Origin: Quillaja saponaria
Taxonomy: Eukaryota > Streptophyta > Magnoliopsida > Fabales > Quillajaceae
Assembly: GCA_029379385.1 (NCBI GenBank)
Contig: CM055610.1
Span: 18,439,422-18,503,421, forward strand
DNA length: 64,000 nt
Direction: 5' to 3'
Position numbers and translations under genes: made by a program
Notes under the pieces: model-generated
The model's database searches: none
Told to the model about the DNA's origin: nothing
Seen by the model: the letters and a program-made list of their open reading frames with translations, nothing else
Shown here: positions 12,301-24,889 of the stretch, piece by piece
Position numbering within the stretch: position 1 is the stretch's first letter
Layout of the letters: every line of letters starts with the position of its first letter

Positions 12301-15300
12301 TAATGTAACTCTAAACCCTTCTCCAATAAACCCTATCATAAATTCCTTTATTTTTCTAACTGTAAACCATATTTTTCAGCAGCTGTAAGCAGATCTGTAT
12401 CAGTTATGTATCATTATATTCTCTGACAACGAAGAAACAAATTCATCCATATGAAGTTATAAACACAACTTTCAGAACAGGATAATCAGAAATTTGATTC
12501 TAGAATTCAGTATACGCATTTAATGGTTCATATAGATAGAATTTAACAAATGAAGAAATGATAAGCAGCACTGAATAGGTTGTGCAGGAAAAAAAAAAAG
12601 AGAAATTTAATCTTATCAGTTTATGAAAATGGGAAATTGAAGGTAAATGATTTTCAAAATGGATGAGGAATATGAGAAGAGAAATAGTTATGAAAATTCA
12701 GTTTGCATTTTCCTTTCCCTTTTACTCAATCTTCTCAAAAACAAAAGAAAAATACCAGTGTGAATATGAAGCTTTATATGCATAAAGCATGATGCTTCAT
12801 CTTAGACGAATCATACAACAAAACTTACAATGCTGATTGTGAAACTCAAAGACAATATCGGAAGAATAATTACCTGAAAATAGAAGAACGATGAGATAAC
12901 TGCACTCAACCAGAGGAACAAGGATACATACAACAAGTAGGTTGAAGACAATATGAGCCAGAGTCCATCTAAGATGGCCCAAACTTGAAGCTTTTCCTTA
13001 GAAGTAGATGACTTGGGGAAACTTCTGAGAACATGTTCAGTCTGACCATCAGCCTCATTTTGATCAGCATCAACTTCTCTAATTCAGACACAAATAGATA
13101 TTGAAATAAATAAGTCAACAAAATACAAGATCTAAATTTGCAATATATCATTCCAATAGTACTTATTAAAAATCAATCTCTATGTATTTATATAATTTGA
13201 AAGAAGTATATGGAATTCAAGATACTCACATTTAGCATTTTTTTTTCCTTAAAATCTTTTTTTGGAGGGTAGGAGGGATGGTTTCCATAAAAAGCATGTT
13301 TGCACACATAAAAATCATGTTATCAATTATCTTTTGGATAGAATTCATTAGCAAGGAAATTTAAAAAGAAAAAAGAAAACATGTTTTTCAATCTAACATA
13401 TATCTGTAATGTTTTAAAAAGTTGATTTCTAATTTTTCTCTCTTTTGTATTTGAAATGCTAAAATCAACTCAAACATGTCGGAGAAAACTGGCTCTGAGT
13501 TTCCACCCTGTCCTCAGAGAGTTGGAATGAAATGAAGTTTCCACTACAGAAACCCAGGATGGTTGAAAATTAACTTTATTTCCAAATTCAATCAAATGTT
13601 AAATGAAGCAAATATGATCAAATGACCTGGTGGGGGACAATTCTTCTTGGCTATGGGACACACCTCGGCTTATCCCTTTTGATGACTGTGCAGCGAATTC
13701 CATTAACAAAGCAGCAAATAAAAGTAGAACTGCAATAAGATCCTTTTACATTAGAAATCCAAAACATAATAGGTAGGGGAAGAGAGAGAGATGCAAACAT
13801 ACATGGGCCTGACCAAGCCAATCCAGTAGCAAATAAAGACCCAAAAAGTTGGCCAAGGGTGGCACCAGCTCCAATAAACCCAAATAATCTCGAACCTGAC
13901 TGAATACTTTAACAAGTTATTTGTGCACCAAAACATAGTTACAATTAAAAGAAAATGTACACAGTAGACTGACCTCACTGTCCATCACATCAATAACCCT
14001 AGCCCAGGTTGAAGAAATTGTAATTAGATTAAGCAGAGCAACCTTCAAAAAAGCAGAATGTCTTACGATAAAGTTTCTTTTGAAGTATTCAGCAATAGTG
14101 GGTAATCAAAATATATCTTAATTTCAAAACAATACAATGTAATTATAACTTCCACACCCAAAGGAACAATCCAATTCTGACTGAAACGTAAAACCATCCA
14201 TGGTCATCCCAACCTACTGAAGCTGCAGGAGTAGCTAGGTCATTCCTCAATGTCGAAGACAAAGCAACAGACTCCTGGATATGGATGGCACAATTACTAG
14301 AAGATTAAATATAGAAACAATACTTGGAGCGGATGAAAATTAGAAGGAATATTCTTGTTGAGATTTTCATCTCACCGTCACTTTGGATGAAGCATATCCA
14401 GCTGATGAGGAGTTCCATAGAACGTAGAACACAATAAGTGATATGCTAAAAAATCTGTGTATCAAAACCAAAGCCTGGAATTTCAAGAAGCGCCTATTAC
14501 AAAAGGAATGTAAAGGAGCATACATTAAAAACATGCATGTTTCATTACCTAAAGTCATAAACAAAGATTTCATTCATGGAAAAAGTGATTAATATGAAAA
14601 ATATCAAATGAAGATAACAGTCTATTACTACTATATTAATGATTTCAAACTCAAGTACTCAACTAATATGGTTATGAGAAAATTTAATGAATTCACCTGT
14701 AATTCGTTGAGTTTCGCTATACTTCAGATAATTGTGTGATACTTGTGTACTGATATCACCATTTACCTCCAAATGAACCAACATAAAATAGGACCAATTT
14801 ATATATCAAATGGTAGTCATTTTCATTGTAGTCAACCTTGGATTAATTAACATAATTCTAACTGCAGACCACACACATTATTAAACAAGTACGAAACAAT
14901 GAACTTGCATTTGATATTTTAAAGTCTGTTACTCTGTCCATGACATAATTATACATCTGGAAAGCACAATATGATCTCATCTCTCATATGTTTCTCATTT
15001 ACGTAGACATAAAATTAAGGCAATAAAAATCCTATGCGTGAATTTTTAAATGCCAGATGTTTTGACATACACACCTTCGATTTGGTAAGATTAGGCAGAG
15101 AGAAAGCGAGAGTTGAAAGAGGAGCAGCAATGAGAGTGAGCACTAAAGATCCCACAAACAGACTAGGTAGATTTGATAAGCCCAAAGAGATCGCACCCTC
15201 ATCGCGCAGTGGAAGCACTACAAAATAAGCACTCAAAATCTGCAATGAAAAATATAAAATTGAGCAATTATAACAAAAATCCATATGAATCCAAAATAAG

Positions 15301-15490
15301 AATGAAATTCTGATAGAGTAAAAACTTGAAGAAGAATGTATTTGATAAAATAAGAGACGGAACTCACAAAGAAGAAGCAGACGAAGGAGTGAAGCAAAGC
15401 AGACGTCTCGTGAGGGTGTACGGAAACGAAGAAGGAAACCATGGCATATAAACGAGACCTGCCCATAGTCATAGAGTTTGCCATTGCCAT
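9333..15490 (-). CDS. Polytopic membrane transporter resembling ATP/ADP (TLC/NTT) carriers, 502 aa
   Basis: Thirteen exons on the reverse strand join in one frame: 15490-15368, 15239-15075, 14474-14376, 14274-14158, 14042-13974, 13899-13803, 13729-13627, 13078-12874, 10761-10648, 10475-10344, 10144-10064, 9752-9636 and 9419-9333. The 502-aa product has about ten to twelve hydrophobic segments, with the blocks VVLPLRDEGAISLG early, SGSRLFGFIGAGATLGQLFG in the middle, ICSAPFVGFLNLVAISVWPT later, and a basic tail FHLGRRQQQLAKF. The PLRDE block and the glycine-rich RLFGFIGAGATLGQ segment recall nucleotide carriers of the TLC/NTT fold and a little-studied plant and bacterial family annotated as ATP/ADP-carrier-like. 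The substrate is unknown. An acidic and polar loop encoded by exons 7 and 8 faces one side of the membrane. All splice sites are GT-AG and no stops occur, so the gene looks intact. No gene symbol is offered. Confidence 0.8.
11547..11568. repeat. G22 homopolymer
   Basis: A run of 22 G residues preceded by T runs, inside the large eighth intron (10762-12873) of the transporter gene. Such tracts are prone to length error in sequencing and can form quadruplex structures. Confidence 0.9.
11636..11821. repeat. Two-copy tandem repeat, 93-bp unit
   Basis: Two adjacent 93-base units, both beginning AGGAGTCACTT, with shared words such as TGGGTTTCATTCTTGT and CAAGGTTTACTAACTAAGTA. They differ at only a few positions, so the duplication is fairly recent. 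A third unit begins (AGGGGTCT) and then diverges. The repeat lies in the eighth intron of the transporter gene. Confidence 0.9.
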
Positions 15491-16546
15491 CAGCCGTGCT
15501 CGTTGTTTGTCTGGAAATGGATGGTTCGTGCGGATTAATTAATGATTCATCGGAAAATGGCGATCCTTCTATTTCGTGACCCGTAGGTTGGGTTGATCTA
15601 CGGTCAACAAGTCAAACTCAAAAAATGAATCCAGCGGGCTGGGAGTGGGGCGCCGGTTTTTTTTTTTTTTTGTTGTTGTTCCAATCTTATTTATATATAT
15701 ATCTAATATCTCCCTTTCTATTTACTTTTCATCTAACTACTAACCCATTTTTGTAATTTACAAATCTTCATTTTTTATAATAAAATGAATATATTCTTTA
15801 TTATCAATTAAATTAAATATATCTTACGTGTCAATAAATTTTAATTTAATTGATCAAAATGACCAAGATTTTAGACAAAAGAAGATATAAGATCAAAAAT
15901 ATCTTCAATCTGAGTCTGATCAAAATTACCTCAGCTCAAAAGTTAATTTTATCAGCTCATCATAAAAGATATCAAATTATCTCATCTTCTCCATTAGTAT
16001 TCCTGATCTTCAAATTCCAAATAAAACTATTGCAGCCTAAGCAACCAGAGATAACTTAGAATTTTCTTTGTCTGAAGCAGAACTGTTGTAATGTCAAATC
16101 CGTTTTGTGGCAAGTTCGTGATCCGCATCAGACACGGCTCTGTCCCTGGGCTGTCGTCGGTACATGTTTATTATTCTAATTATTTTCTTGATTAGATGCA
16201 AATTCTCATCAAATGCCATTAAATACATAGAAGGTGGTTCAATTTGAAATCAACGTTATTTTTTCTCGAGAATTAAGCAAATGTCACAAATACAACAAGG
16301 TTTATGTAGGCGGTACAGCAATGCAGGCTGGTGCATCACTTGAACCTTCGCTTTACATGTCTCCAGTTTCGCTTCAAGCTACCCTTGTATTTTTTTTGGA
16401 CAAAAGCTAAGACTGTATCAAATAACAATAGCAGCAGCAGTAACAAGCTTTAGCTCCAAATCATTGGGGGTCGGCTATCCTTTCATCCATTGCATCCAAC
16501 CATTCATTAATTCGACACCATCTGCTAAGCACATCCATTCTGCCTG
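15491..16546. other. Intergenic region between the transporter gene and the RHIP1-like gene
   Basis: Holds the promoter and 5' leader of the transporter gene (left side) and the 3' UTR of the RHIP1-like gene (right side), with no convincing gene between. A short open frame at 15850-16059 is Lys/Ile-rich with no recognisable domain and is probably chance. Around 16450-16490 the words CTCCAAATCATT and GGGGGTCGGCTATCC resemble a common dispersed plant repeat, too short to classify. Confidence 0.55.
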
Positions 16547-18062
16547 CTACCCACTACCATCAAGTTGTCCAAGAGAAAGGAGGTGTGCTGTGTATTTCTG
16601 CAAATATGAAATATAAGTATATAACTATAAGAAAAAAATTTAAAGACGTACTCAACTAGCACGCTTGACTTTACAAAATCTCAAATCAGACACTTGACGT
16701 AAAAAGAATTGTAATAATTTTGTGGTCAGTTAGCATAAGCATAGATAAACTTCTGAGGACATTGTAGGTTCCATAGGCAAGCCTTCATTTTTTGGGAGCG
16801 GGTGGAAGAGATATTCAATCAAAGTGCAGTTTGAAACATGCATTAGAATATGGGTGGAATTTTGCTCCCAGATGGTCAAGCAAATGACTTGGTTTGGCTT
16901 CCAACAACCTCGTGGTGAGTCTACAATGCAATTCATTTGGCAAAAGCTAATGGAAACTTAATAAAGAATGCCTGCCTCATGGATTTAAAGCTTTTCTGGA
17001 GAAAGGGATTTTCTTTATGAGATATTCAATGGTGTTCAGGTCTTCATTGTGTAGTAGTTATTCAACTAGAACTGTTGCTACCCTTGTATGGACAACCTCA
17101 ACTGAAACCCTAAGCTTCCATTATCCTTTTTTCATTTGGGTACTAGCTTAATTTTGAAATTAGATAATATACAATATTTCCACTTAAATCAACTCCAACT
17201 GAACAAGTTTAGAGTTTACTGCAGTGCAAAACTGGAAATGGAAATGGAGAGATGCTGTCAGGCTGCATGTGCTCAACTTAATTAGATTTAGTTGGACGGT
17301 AATATGAATCTTGTCCATTATCCATGTTGATATAAGAATGAATATAGCTCCTTATAAAAGAAACAAGTGTTTCCTAAATCCTACTATCCTACATTACAAA
17401 TACCTGTTTTGTGCCAACTCAAGAACAAAAATGCAGCAAGTACATTTAGCTATCAAATCAAATGCAAGACCATTCAACAGCGGGTGAGAAATTATACAAG
17501 AAACGGGAAGTTCAGGGAGCAGAGATTACTAAGAAGTTGTACTAACTTACTGCATGATAAGCATATGGCGACTTCCCTTGCCGCTCAAAGTGTTTTTCCA
17601 TGATGCAGAACTCAATTGGACCCCAATCTTCTGTTTCAAAGCAGTTCCCAAGTGCAGCTTTATATAACTACAACAGAATAAAATTCAATATCATTCACAA
17701 AACTAGAATTAGATTAAACAAGTTCATTGGTTTACAGTTATCTAAGACCTTGGCTGTGTCTGTTAGAAGTTCAGTTCCAGCTGGGTAAGATGCATAGAAT
17801 TGATCCGCTCTAGAATATCCAGCTCTAGTTCTGCAAAACAAAATCACATAACCCACCAACAAAAAAAAACACAGATCAAGATAAGCACAAATCCCAGATG
17901 AATTCACGCATTATGAACCCGTTTTAGAAAAAAATTTACTCACGTGTTGCTAGTGTAAGCATAGCTCAAAACCGTAGCAAAGCAATAGAAACCCGTATAA
18001 GACACCAATCTTCTGAACTTTTGAATCTTCAATATCTCTTTGAATCCATCGTAAACCCTCAT
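16547..18062 (-). CDS. Small RHIP1-like conserved plant protein, 122 aa
   Basis: Four coding exons, 18062-17944, 17830-17749, 17667-17551 and 16597-16547, give 122 aa. A non-coding first exon ending at 18431 appears to be spliced to an exon starting at 18099, giving a 5' UTR intron. The protein starts MRVYDGFKEILKIQKFRRLV, then has one hydrophobic segment (VSYTGFYCFATVLSYAYTSN), a conserved stretch RAGYSRADQFYASYPAGTEL, and ends LLSLGQLDGSG. I match it from memory to the plant family of Arabidopsis At4g26410 (RHIP1, a partner of RGS1 and hexokinase 1 in glucose signalling), so the functional label is tentative. The final exon is only 51 nt. The start was chosen because no in-frame ATG occurs upstream in the spliced leader. 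No breaks. Confidence 0.75.
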
Positions 18063-18899
18063 AATAGTGCTTCCGAGTGTCCCTGAAATCCAGTCTTCAC
18101 TGAAACAAATAATCAAACAGTTGTCCTATCTTTCACGAAGATTTGAGGTTGTAGTTTATATGAATTTTACGTGTTTCATTATCTAAAAGAAATAAGGGAT
18201 TGGGATTGTACTTCACAATAAATCGAACTCAATCTTTCACATATATCTGTAATATTAAAAATCTAATCATCCAGAATAACAGAAAAGTTTCCCTAAAAAA
18301 CCCAGATTTGCAGATCATAATCCAAATCTAACAACAGTGAAAAAGAAATCGGAAAATAAAAACAAATTTGGAAGCAAAGCTGAGGAAAGGAAGAGAATAG
18401 AGGAGAGAGATGAGAGATGAGAAAGCTCACATGGTTGTAGTTGTCTTATCTGGAAGACACGACAACGAGAAATGAACTCCAGCTCTTGAGCTCTTTGCCG
18501 AACTCTCAGAGACCAGCCCGACGAATCGACGAACGTCTGTCGTCAAAAAATGGTTTCTAAATTATATGTTTTGATGTATAAAATTTGCCATGAAACAAAT
18601 AATTAAAATAATAATGCTTATTGAAGGTAAGAAATATAATGAACTTTAACATTTTTTTTTAATCTACCAAAATGTAAAATATTTAATATAATATAATTTA
18701 TTTTGTTAAAATTAATGGAGTCGATATTTCTTAAATTTGATGTATGTATATCTATAATTTATATGTACATTATATAAAAAATTAGCTAAAAAGAAGAGAT
18801 TTTTAATTTTTTTTTAAAATATAAGTTTTAATTATTAAGTTATTATTTTATTTTTAATAAATTTTATATTTTAATATCAATGAAATTATGAATCGTTAC

Positions 18900-19264
18900 T
18901 TGCGAAAAGAGTAGATGAAATAGAGTTAGCCATTGATTTGGGAATCAAAGATCTCATAGCTGAAACCGATTGTTTGATGCTATGCAGGGGAGGCAAATTC
19001 CAGCAAACTACTACTTTGGTGGGATACTGCAAGACTGTCTGGACTTGTCAATACAATTCAGAATGTTTAGATTGTCACAAACTCGTACGAGATGGGAATA
19101 GGATGGCTCATCACTTAGCAATCCTATCTTTCTGTGAATTCCAGCAAGCTGCTTTGGTGGGACACTGCTGGACTTGGTACAATTCAGACTATTTAGAATG
19201 TCATACACTGCTTTTTATACATATGTTGATTGCATTTGGGAGGAGGAATGCTCCTCGTGAATGA
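18900..19264 (+). pseudogene. Fragment of a retroelement-type RNase H-like (RVT_3) domain
   Basis: The frame reads VDEIELAIDLGIKDLIAETD and, further on, VRDGNRMAHHLAILSF. This is the usual pattern of the RNase H-like domain left by non-LTR retrotransposons in plants: an acidic residue in an ETD motif and a later R-D-x-N-x-x-A-H block. The gap between the two is too short and unlike the family. An internal direct repeat is present (about 18998-19079 and 19139-19206; both begin TTCCAGCAA). The C-terminal part matches nothing I know. I read it as a decayed or rearranged fragment; a small expressed domesticated gene is possible but unsupported. Confidence 0.5.
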
Positions 19265-19624
19265 AATATTTTCCAGACTTCATAAAAAAATAATAAAAGA
19301 GTGAACAAAGAGTTCTCATCCATCTCAGCTTCAAAAGTCACAATCTTAATACCAGCCAAACTTTATCTGCCTACAAATTCATAAAAAATTATACCACAAA
19401 GCCATCAATCTCTGAAACTTCAACCTCGGCAAAACTTTAAGAAATAAAGAAAAAAAAAAAAAAAAAAAACTGACACCTTTCAGTTATGTAGTACAAGCTG
19501 GCCAACATTTTTGTACTGGCATAAGGGTCGTTTCACCCATGATGTACTCTAAAAGAGCCTCTGGTTCTAGCATAGCCAAAAATAACCAACATATAGATCA
19601 CTCTACACAGCATCTAGACTAGAA

Positions 19625-22600
19625 TCATGAATCTTTATCCTTAGATATACTGCGGGGGAGACTGTTAAAAACACTCTCATCTACTATTCTGTAATGCTTC
19701 GAAAATTGTTGGTGGATCAGTCCGAAATATCTGTCTACATGATCTTCAAATTTGCTGTATAACGCAGGAATGATGATCGATATGATGGTTCCTGTAACCA
19801 TTTGTAGGAAAAATGTTAAATAAAACATAAACAGCATTCCCCCATCTCTCATAGTGATGCTAACATTCCGCCAACTTCTTTCAGATGCTTGAGAGGTTTA
19901 CATGTAATGTGAAAGAAAACCAGACAAGAGGAACAAAAGAAAACATTGTTTGCATGCACACGGTCAAGTATGCATCAGAAAGAAAATATTGTATGCTGCA
20001 CCAAACAAGTCCATGCAAACTATGTAATTGACTGATTGCAAGAACAGCTTGACAAGCTTTGGTAAATTGACCATAATAATGCAGAGTTAGAGCTACTCAA
20101 CAATCCAATCCAAAACAACAACGGAAAAAGAAAAAAAGGGGAAATTAAGAAAGAAAGAAATGGAAACAAGAAAAAGAATATAACAGGAAAAACCATCCAC
20201 TCACAAATGAAGTTCAAATGGAACAACCAACCAAATGATAAGCATGTATGTCTATGGATTTGGAAGAAAAAATAATCGGCTGAAAAATATGATTTACAAT
20301 GAGAATGAGGGGGGAAATCTAACTAGAACAAATAATCAATTCAGTTAACAAACTTAGAATGAAAGTATGCATACCAATATATGCTAGTGTGAAGAAAGAG
20401 AAGAAACTCCCGATGACAGACAAGAGCCAGAGACAGACCACCACCTGTCAAGTAGGAAAACAGTTCAAATTGTGTAAAAATATCTATTGTCTACATTAGG
20501 AATGCTTGTGTTAGCTTTGTTGTTAAGGCATGTTCAACACCCCTCATCGTCATCCTGGCCCAAAAGTCATCTTTGTCTTTTCCTGTCAAATTGTAAAATA
20601 AGTATTCCTTTGACTCTATCATCCTAAAATTTTAATCCCAATTCAGAAAATTCACAATATATCTTCTAATGGATCTTGTTTTCCTCAATGATGTTTATTA
20701 TTTAACTAGGTCACTAATCCATAATGGCAGAGCTCAGTATGTTCTGAATATGCTACAAAACCAAGACTAACCTTGAAAAAGAGTCTAAAATCTTTGCCAA
20801 GAGTAATGTCGTGAGCCATAAGGAGCACATTATTTATTTTGACCCGAAATGATGCTGCAGCATTATTAACCATTTCCTCTGACACTACTAGCTCTGGAAA
20901 TGTTTTTAGTTGTCTGCATAATAAGGATAAAAAATAGCGTTAATACCAAAACAGTGAAAAGTGAGAAGCTAATACAGTTATTGAAAAGGGAATTTAGGCA
21001 TACTTATTTCTTAAAGAAGCATAGTTAGAATGTAGAAACAACATTAAGACCAAAATCAGCAAGACATCCGAACAAATTGATAAAAAGGGTAACCCGGTCT
21101 GCTCAAACAAGAACCACGCAGCTGTTGCAACAACGATAACGCCAAAAGAGATATACCAACGCTTCCATAATAAAATATCAGCAACTACAAAGAAAAAGGA
21201 GAACTTGGATCAATAATAAGTGTAATAATATTCACAGGGAATGCAAGAACAATATGCGGAGTTAAAAAGCCACAACAAAATTACAAGTTTTGAAAGTACA
21301 TAATAACATAATGAACTGGATTCTAATTTTAAAATAAAAATAGTATGGATCAAATATTTCAATTGGAAAATCAAGTTTGCAATCCAATAAAATTCAATTA
21401 CCACCATCAAGAGTATGTCAGATCGATGGATAACAGTACAGAATTGATGGATACCAATACATGTAAAGGAGGAAAAACAGAGAGATAAAGATGAAGAAAA
21501 TATGGCCATTTTCAGATGGTGTAAATGTTGTTAATCCTAGATAATTGGTTTGCGGAAGACATGAAACAATGGATAACCTACAAATAAAGTACAAAGTGGT
21601 TCATCATGAGATACAGCTTAGAAGTCACTTAGATATTTTAGAACGTGCATGTGTGTGACAGTTGCACACCACACACACACTCAAATAACATATAATTTGT
21701 GAAAATAGACTTCCTTCCAGTACGAATAATGAGAACCAGCCACCATCTTAAATGCTCAAAATGTTGTTAATCCAAGAGGTTTGCAGAAGAACTGAAACAA
21801 GGGATAACCTATAAACAAAATACAAACTGGAGAAGTTTGCACACAGAGACACAAACTGGCTGTATGCAATGTACTGATAGAAAGGGGGGATATTAGTTAT
21901 TTTATCTAAATATGATACAGATCAAGTGGTGCTAAAAGCATGAGGTCAAAATACTCAATCTTAGCATATACTTCTTATATTATAGTAACATAGTAACCAA
22001 CCACTCGTTACTTTATATTCTTGACATCACAGCTGGATGTAAATAACAAGACGGAGAAGAGTCATTGCAAGTTAAATGGGTGTCAGTAAGAAACCAAAAA
22101 TGGTGTCCCACATTTTACAGCATCCGGTCAAAAAGAAAAAAAAAAGACAGTTGCTTATCAATATGGGAAGCCTTGTCAGTTGTCACATAACCAACTTCTA
22201 CTATAAAATGATAGTTATTTTGCTCAAAGACTTTCAGCTATATATATAATGACATTATTTATCCTTTTTATTTCTGGAAAAGAAGTTAGACAATTCTTAT
22301 GTTGAACCTGTCCTTTGCCCATAAATTAATTCATAAAAAGTCTGAATCAACTATTTTCTTCAGCTTTAATTTCAAATTCTAACAATCTAGAGTAACCACC
22401 GTCTAACATTCTGCACGGAATAAACAAGCAATAAAAAATCTCTTACCTAAAACTATCAGATTATCATTTCTCTTATATGTATATCTTCATTTGTGTGCTC
22501 TTAATATCAATTATAGCTTCAAACTATTAAAAAATTGGTATGCAAAAGATCTAAGCCCACGAGAAGAAAAAAAACTAATGGAGCCCTCAATAGTAATAAG

Positions 22601-24422
22601 TACTCTTCTTATTGAAAATTGCTCCACCCAAGCTCTCTTTTTATTGAAGTTTGATCCATCCAATTGAAGCTAGCAACAACAAAAATCTTATATAAACAAG
22701 AATTCCGAATAGGAATTGCTAAGAGATGACAAATATATACAGGCCAAAGAAAACTATATAAAAATTGAAAATTAAAACTATGGAACAACAATAGCCACCA
22801 CTCATGAAAGTCAAAGAATTTTGATGGTTTTCCATGTTGGAAGTGTGATAGTCTCACACACATATACAAAAGAGGAATCAAGATAATGTTGGAATAAGGC
22901 ACTTCAACTACTATGCATTGGCATACACATTAGAGGTGGTGGTATACCACTTGGGATAGACACAACTAACAACATTACAAGACTCACAATAAACTATTTG
23001 TACTAGTAACAACATTAAATTCCAAGAACCCATTAAGTCATAACTCTCCCACTGCCTAATAACTCACTACTAACTCTCCCACTAACTCATAACTCTCATA
23101 TCTACTAACACAAAACACTGCTAAGATATTTATTCAGATAGGAATTAGGAATGCTAAAAGACCAATTTCAAGTTACAATTCCAACCCTCCCCTTAATTTG
23201 AAATTTTATTTTTCTTCAATTGAGCTTTTCTTTTGGCTTGAATTTTTTGACAATCTTCATACATCATCTTGATCATTCCAATTGTTTTCGAGTCTCTTCA
23301 CTGGTTTTGACTCTTAATTTGCAGAAAGTGAAATTGTGGTTGTCTCATTTCATGTCCTTGAATCTCCTTTCTCAATTCAGTCTACTGCTTCAGCCATGTG
23401 TTCATTAATATTTCTGCACTAGTAAACTCATGGTATAAATTTTAAAAATCTATACGAATCAAGGTATTTGAACGTTTAATTGTCTCTTCCACTTCCATTT
23501 TTTTCTTCACAAATCTTCAACAATTTCACCATAGCTCTCCATCTCTCAAAAAAGAAAAATCTCTTACTTGAGACAAAATTTCTTTTTTTCACATGACAGT
23601 AATCCTCTTCCACCTAAGCACATGAATCTCATAAATCTTCCCTTGCATATGAGCCCATATCACCTCCAATCACCATCACTTTTTTCACTCTTGAGTATTT
23701 CACATCATTATGTTCCACATCAAGTTTCTTCTTCATGCTCCTAAACTGAACCTTCTCCATGAACAACCTCACCTTTTTAAGAGTTATCTGACTTCAATTG
23801 AGCTACACGTGAGTCTTACTCCCTAAGGCTAACATCCCAACCTAACCATCGGCTCTGACACAACTTAAGTGGAAGGTGGTGAGCTCATACATACTCACAT
23901 AGACAGAGATAAAGATAATATCGGAAGAGACATTTTAACTATCATTACATGTCATGCTCATTACAAGTGGTGGTAACATTGGGGGGTAGACCCAAGATTA
24001 CAAGACTCACAATAAATTATCTATACTATTAATAAGTAACTAACATTAAACTCCAAGAACCCACTATCTAAAAGCAAAACATTTCACTCATCTGCCTGAA
24101 AAAAGTTAAGTAACATAACATAACCAATATCTTCATCTTAATATAATCAAATTTCAAACTTAAAAAATACGACTAAAATCTAACTGCAAATCTTCAATGC
24201 CCAATCCAAATGTAAGAGAAACCGAGGAATTGAATGAGGGGAGTCAGTTTTTGGGAATTTCTTACCTTTACCTCCACCCAAACACTGATAGATTGAAGCT
24301 TCGCGACCAAATAGACGATACCCTGATCTTGCTACCCCACCTGAGGTTGAAGAAGTGGAAGCCGTGGGTTTCCTTCCATCCCCATCACCCTCCGTGTTAA
24401 TCAAATCTTGTGAATTTTCCAT
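19625..24422 (-). CDS. RTNLB: Reticulon-like protein of the plant RTNLB family, 238 aa
   Basis: Five exons, 24422-24266, 21184-21004, 20913-20772, 20444-20375 and 19791-19625, with GT-AG introns, make 238 aa. Reticulons insert as two hairpins into the ER membrane and bend it into tubules. The N-terminus is Ser/Thr-rich (about 1-32), followed by [20 protein letters not shown] (33-52), the entry into the reticulon homology domain. Exon 2 carries [15 protein letters not shown] and the first hydrophobic hairpin, with a short loop before [15 protein letters not shown]. Exons 3 and 4 give the 60-70 residue loop and the second hairpin ([20 protein letters not shown]). The C-terminus is [13 protein letters not shown] plus a polar tail. 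By neighbourhood (next to MSD1) it is probably the counterpart of Arabidopsis RTNLB16, At3g10915, from memory. The first intron is over 3 kb and holds an LTR-element remnant. No breaks. Confidence 0.85.
22837..24063 (-). mobile_element. Degraded, non-autonomous LTR-retrotransposon remnant
   Basis: Two diverged direct repeats lie about 1 kb apart (about 22840-23034 and 23868-24063), sharing for example ATTACAAGACTCACAATAAA and CCAAGAACCCA. Next to the right copy, on the reverse strand, is TGTGTCAGAGCCG, close to the initiator-Met primer site TGGTATCAGAGC. Near 23180-23195 the reverse strand reads AATTAAGGGGAGGG before TTGGAATT, as in a polypurine tract before a copia-type LTR. No coding capacity is left. 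It lies in the first intron of the reticulon gene, same orientation. Boundaries are approximate. Confidence 0.45.
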
Positions 24423-24711
24423 CAATCACAACCTGATAATTGATAATTTAATTGTAGCGTTGTTTGAAACTTTAGGTTTGGTTTTTGCAGAAGGTGACTT
24501 TCTCTGGGCACAACTACGACAACGTATAACTTGAGTGATGGTGCGGCTCCCCAAGTCCAGCATTAGTAATTTTGGAAAAAACGATAGAATATGACACTTT
24601 TTAAAACATAATTTAGAAATAGATTATTTGGAAAACTAATATTAAAAATTAATCAAATTTATTATATCACTGTTATTCAGTCACGTCAACCCAAAAAAAA
24701 AAAAAATGACC
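24423..24711. other. Reticulon gene promoter and left flank of the viral insertion
   Basis: About 290 bases between the reticulon start codon and the first viral-like sequence. An A13 run (24692-24705 region) sits directly at the left edge of the viral segment. I see no clear TATA box. Confidence 0.5.
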
Positions 24712-24724
24712 TCATTACAAACTC

Positions 24725-24870
24725 ATATTTACTATTGCTTTTAATACTGCTCCCCAATATTCTTCACTGGCATCAGTTTCTAAAATTAGTTTAACATCTT
24801 GTTTAGGAAAATAAACTGAAGGGAGATTTTTTATCTCATCCTTTATAGACTTAATTATTAAAGTATCACT
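24725..24870 (-). pseudogene. Start of viral RNase H domain, out of frame
   Basis: Beyond the terminal stop of the polyprotein frame the coding similarity continues in another frame, with LPSVYFPKQDVKLILETDAS followed by a truncated end. The ETDAS element is the first catalytic region of retroviral RNase H. The frame change lies near a run of eight T (24893-24900, A on the coding strand), a typical slippage site. The rest of the domain is absent because the insertion ends here. Confidence 0.7.
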
Positions 24871-24889
24871 TTCTTCTCAAAAGAATTAT

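Noticed and set aside
15034..15228. Forward 64-aa ORF overlapping the carrier gene.
   Set aside because: It is the antisense shadow of exon 15239-15075, whose reverse frame has membrane-protein features and correct splice sites.
16450..16490. Possible SINE or other repeat fragment (GGGGGTCGGCTATCC).
   Set aside because: Too short and worn to classify; it overlaps the presumed 3' UTR of the RHIP1-like gene.
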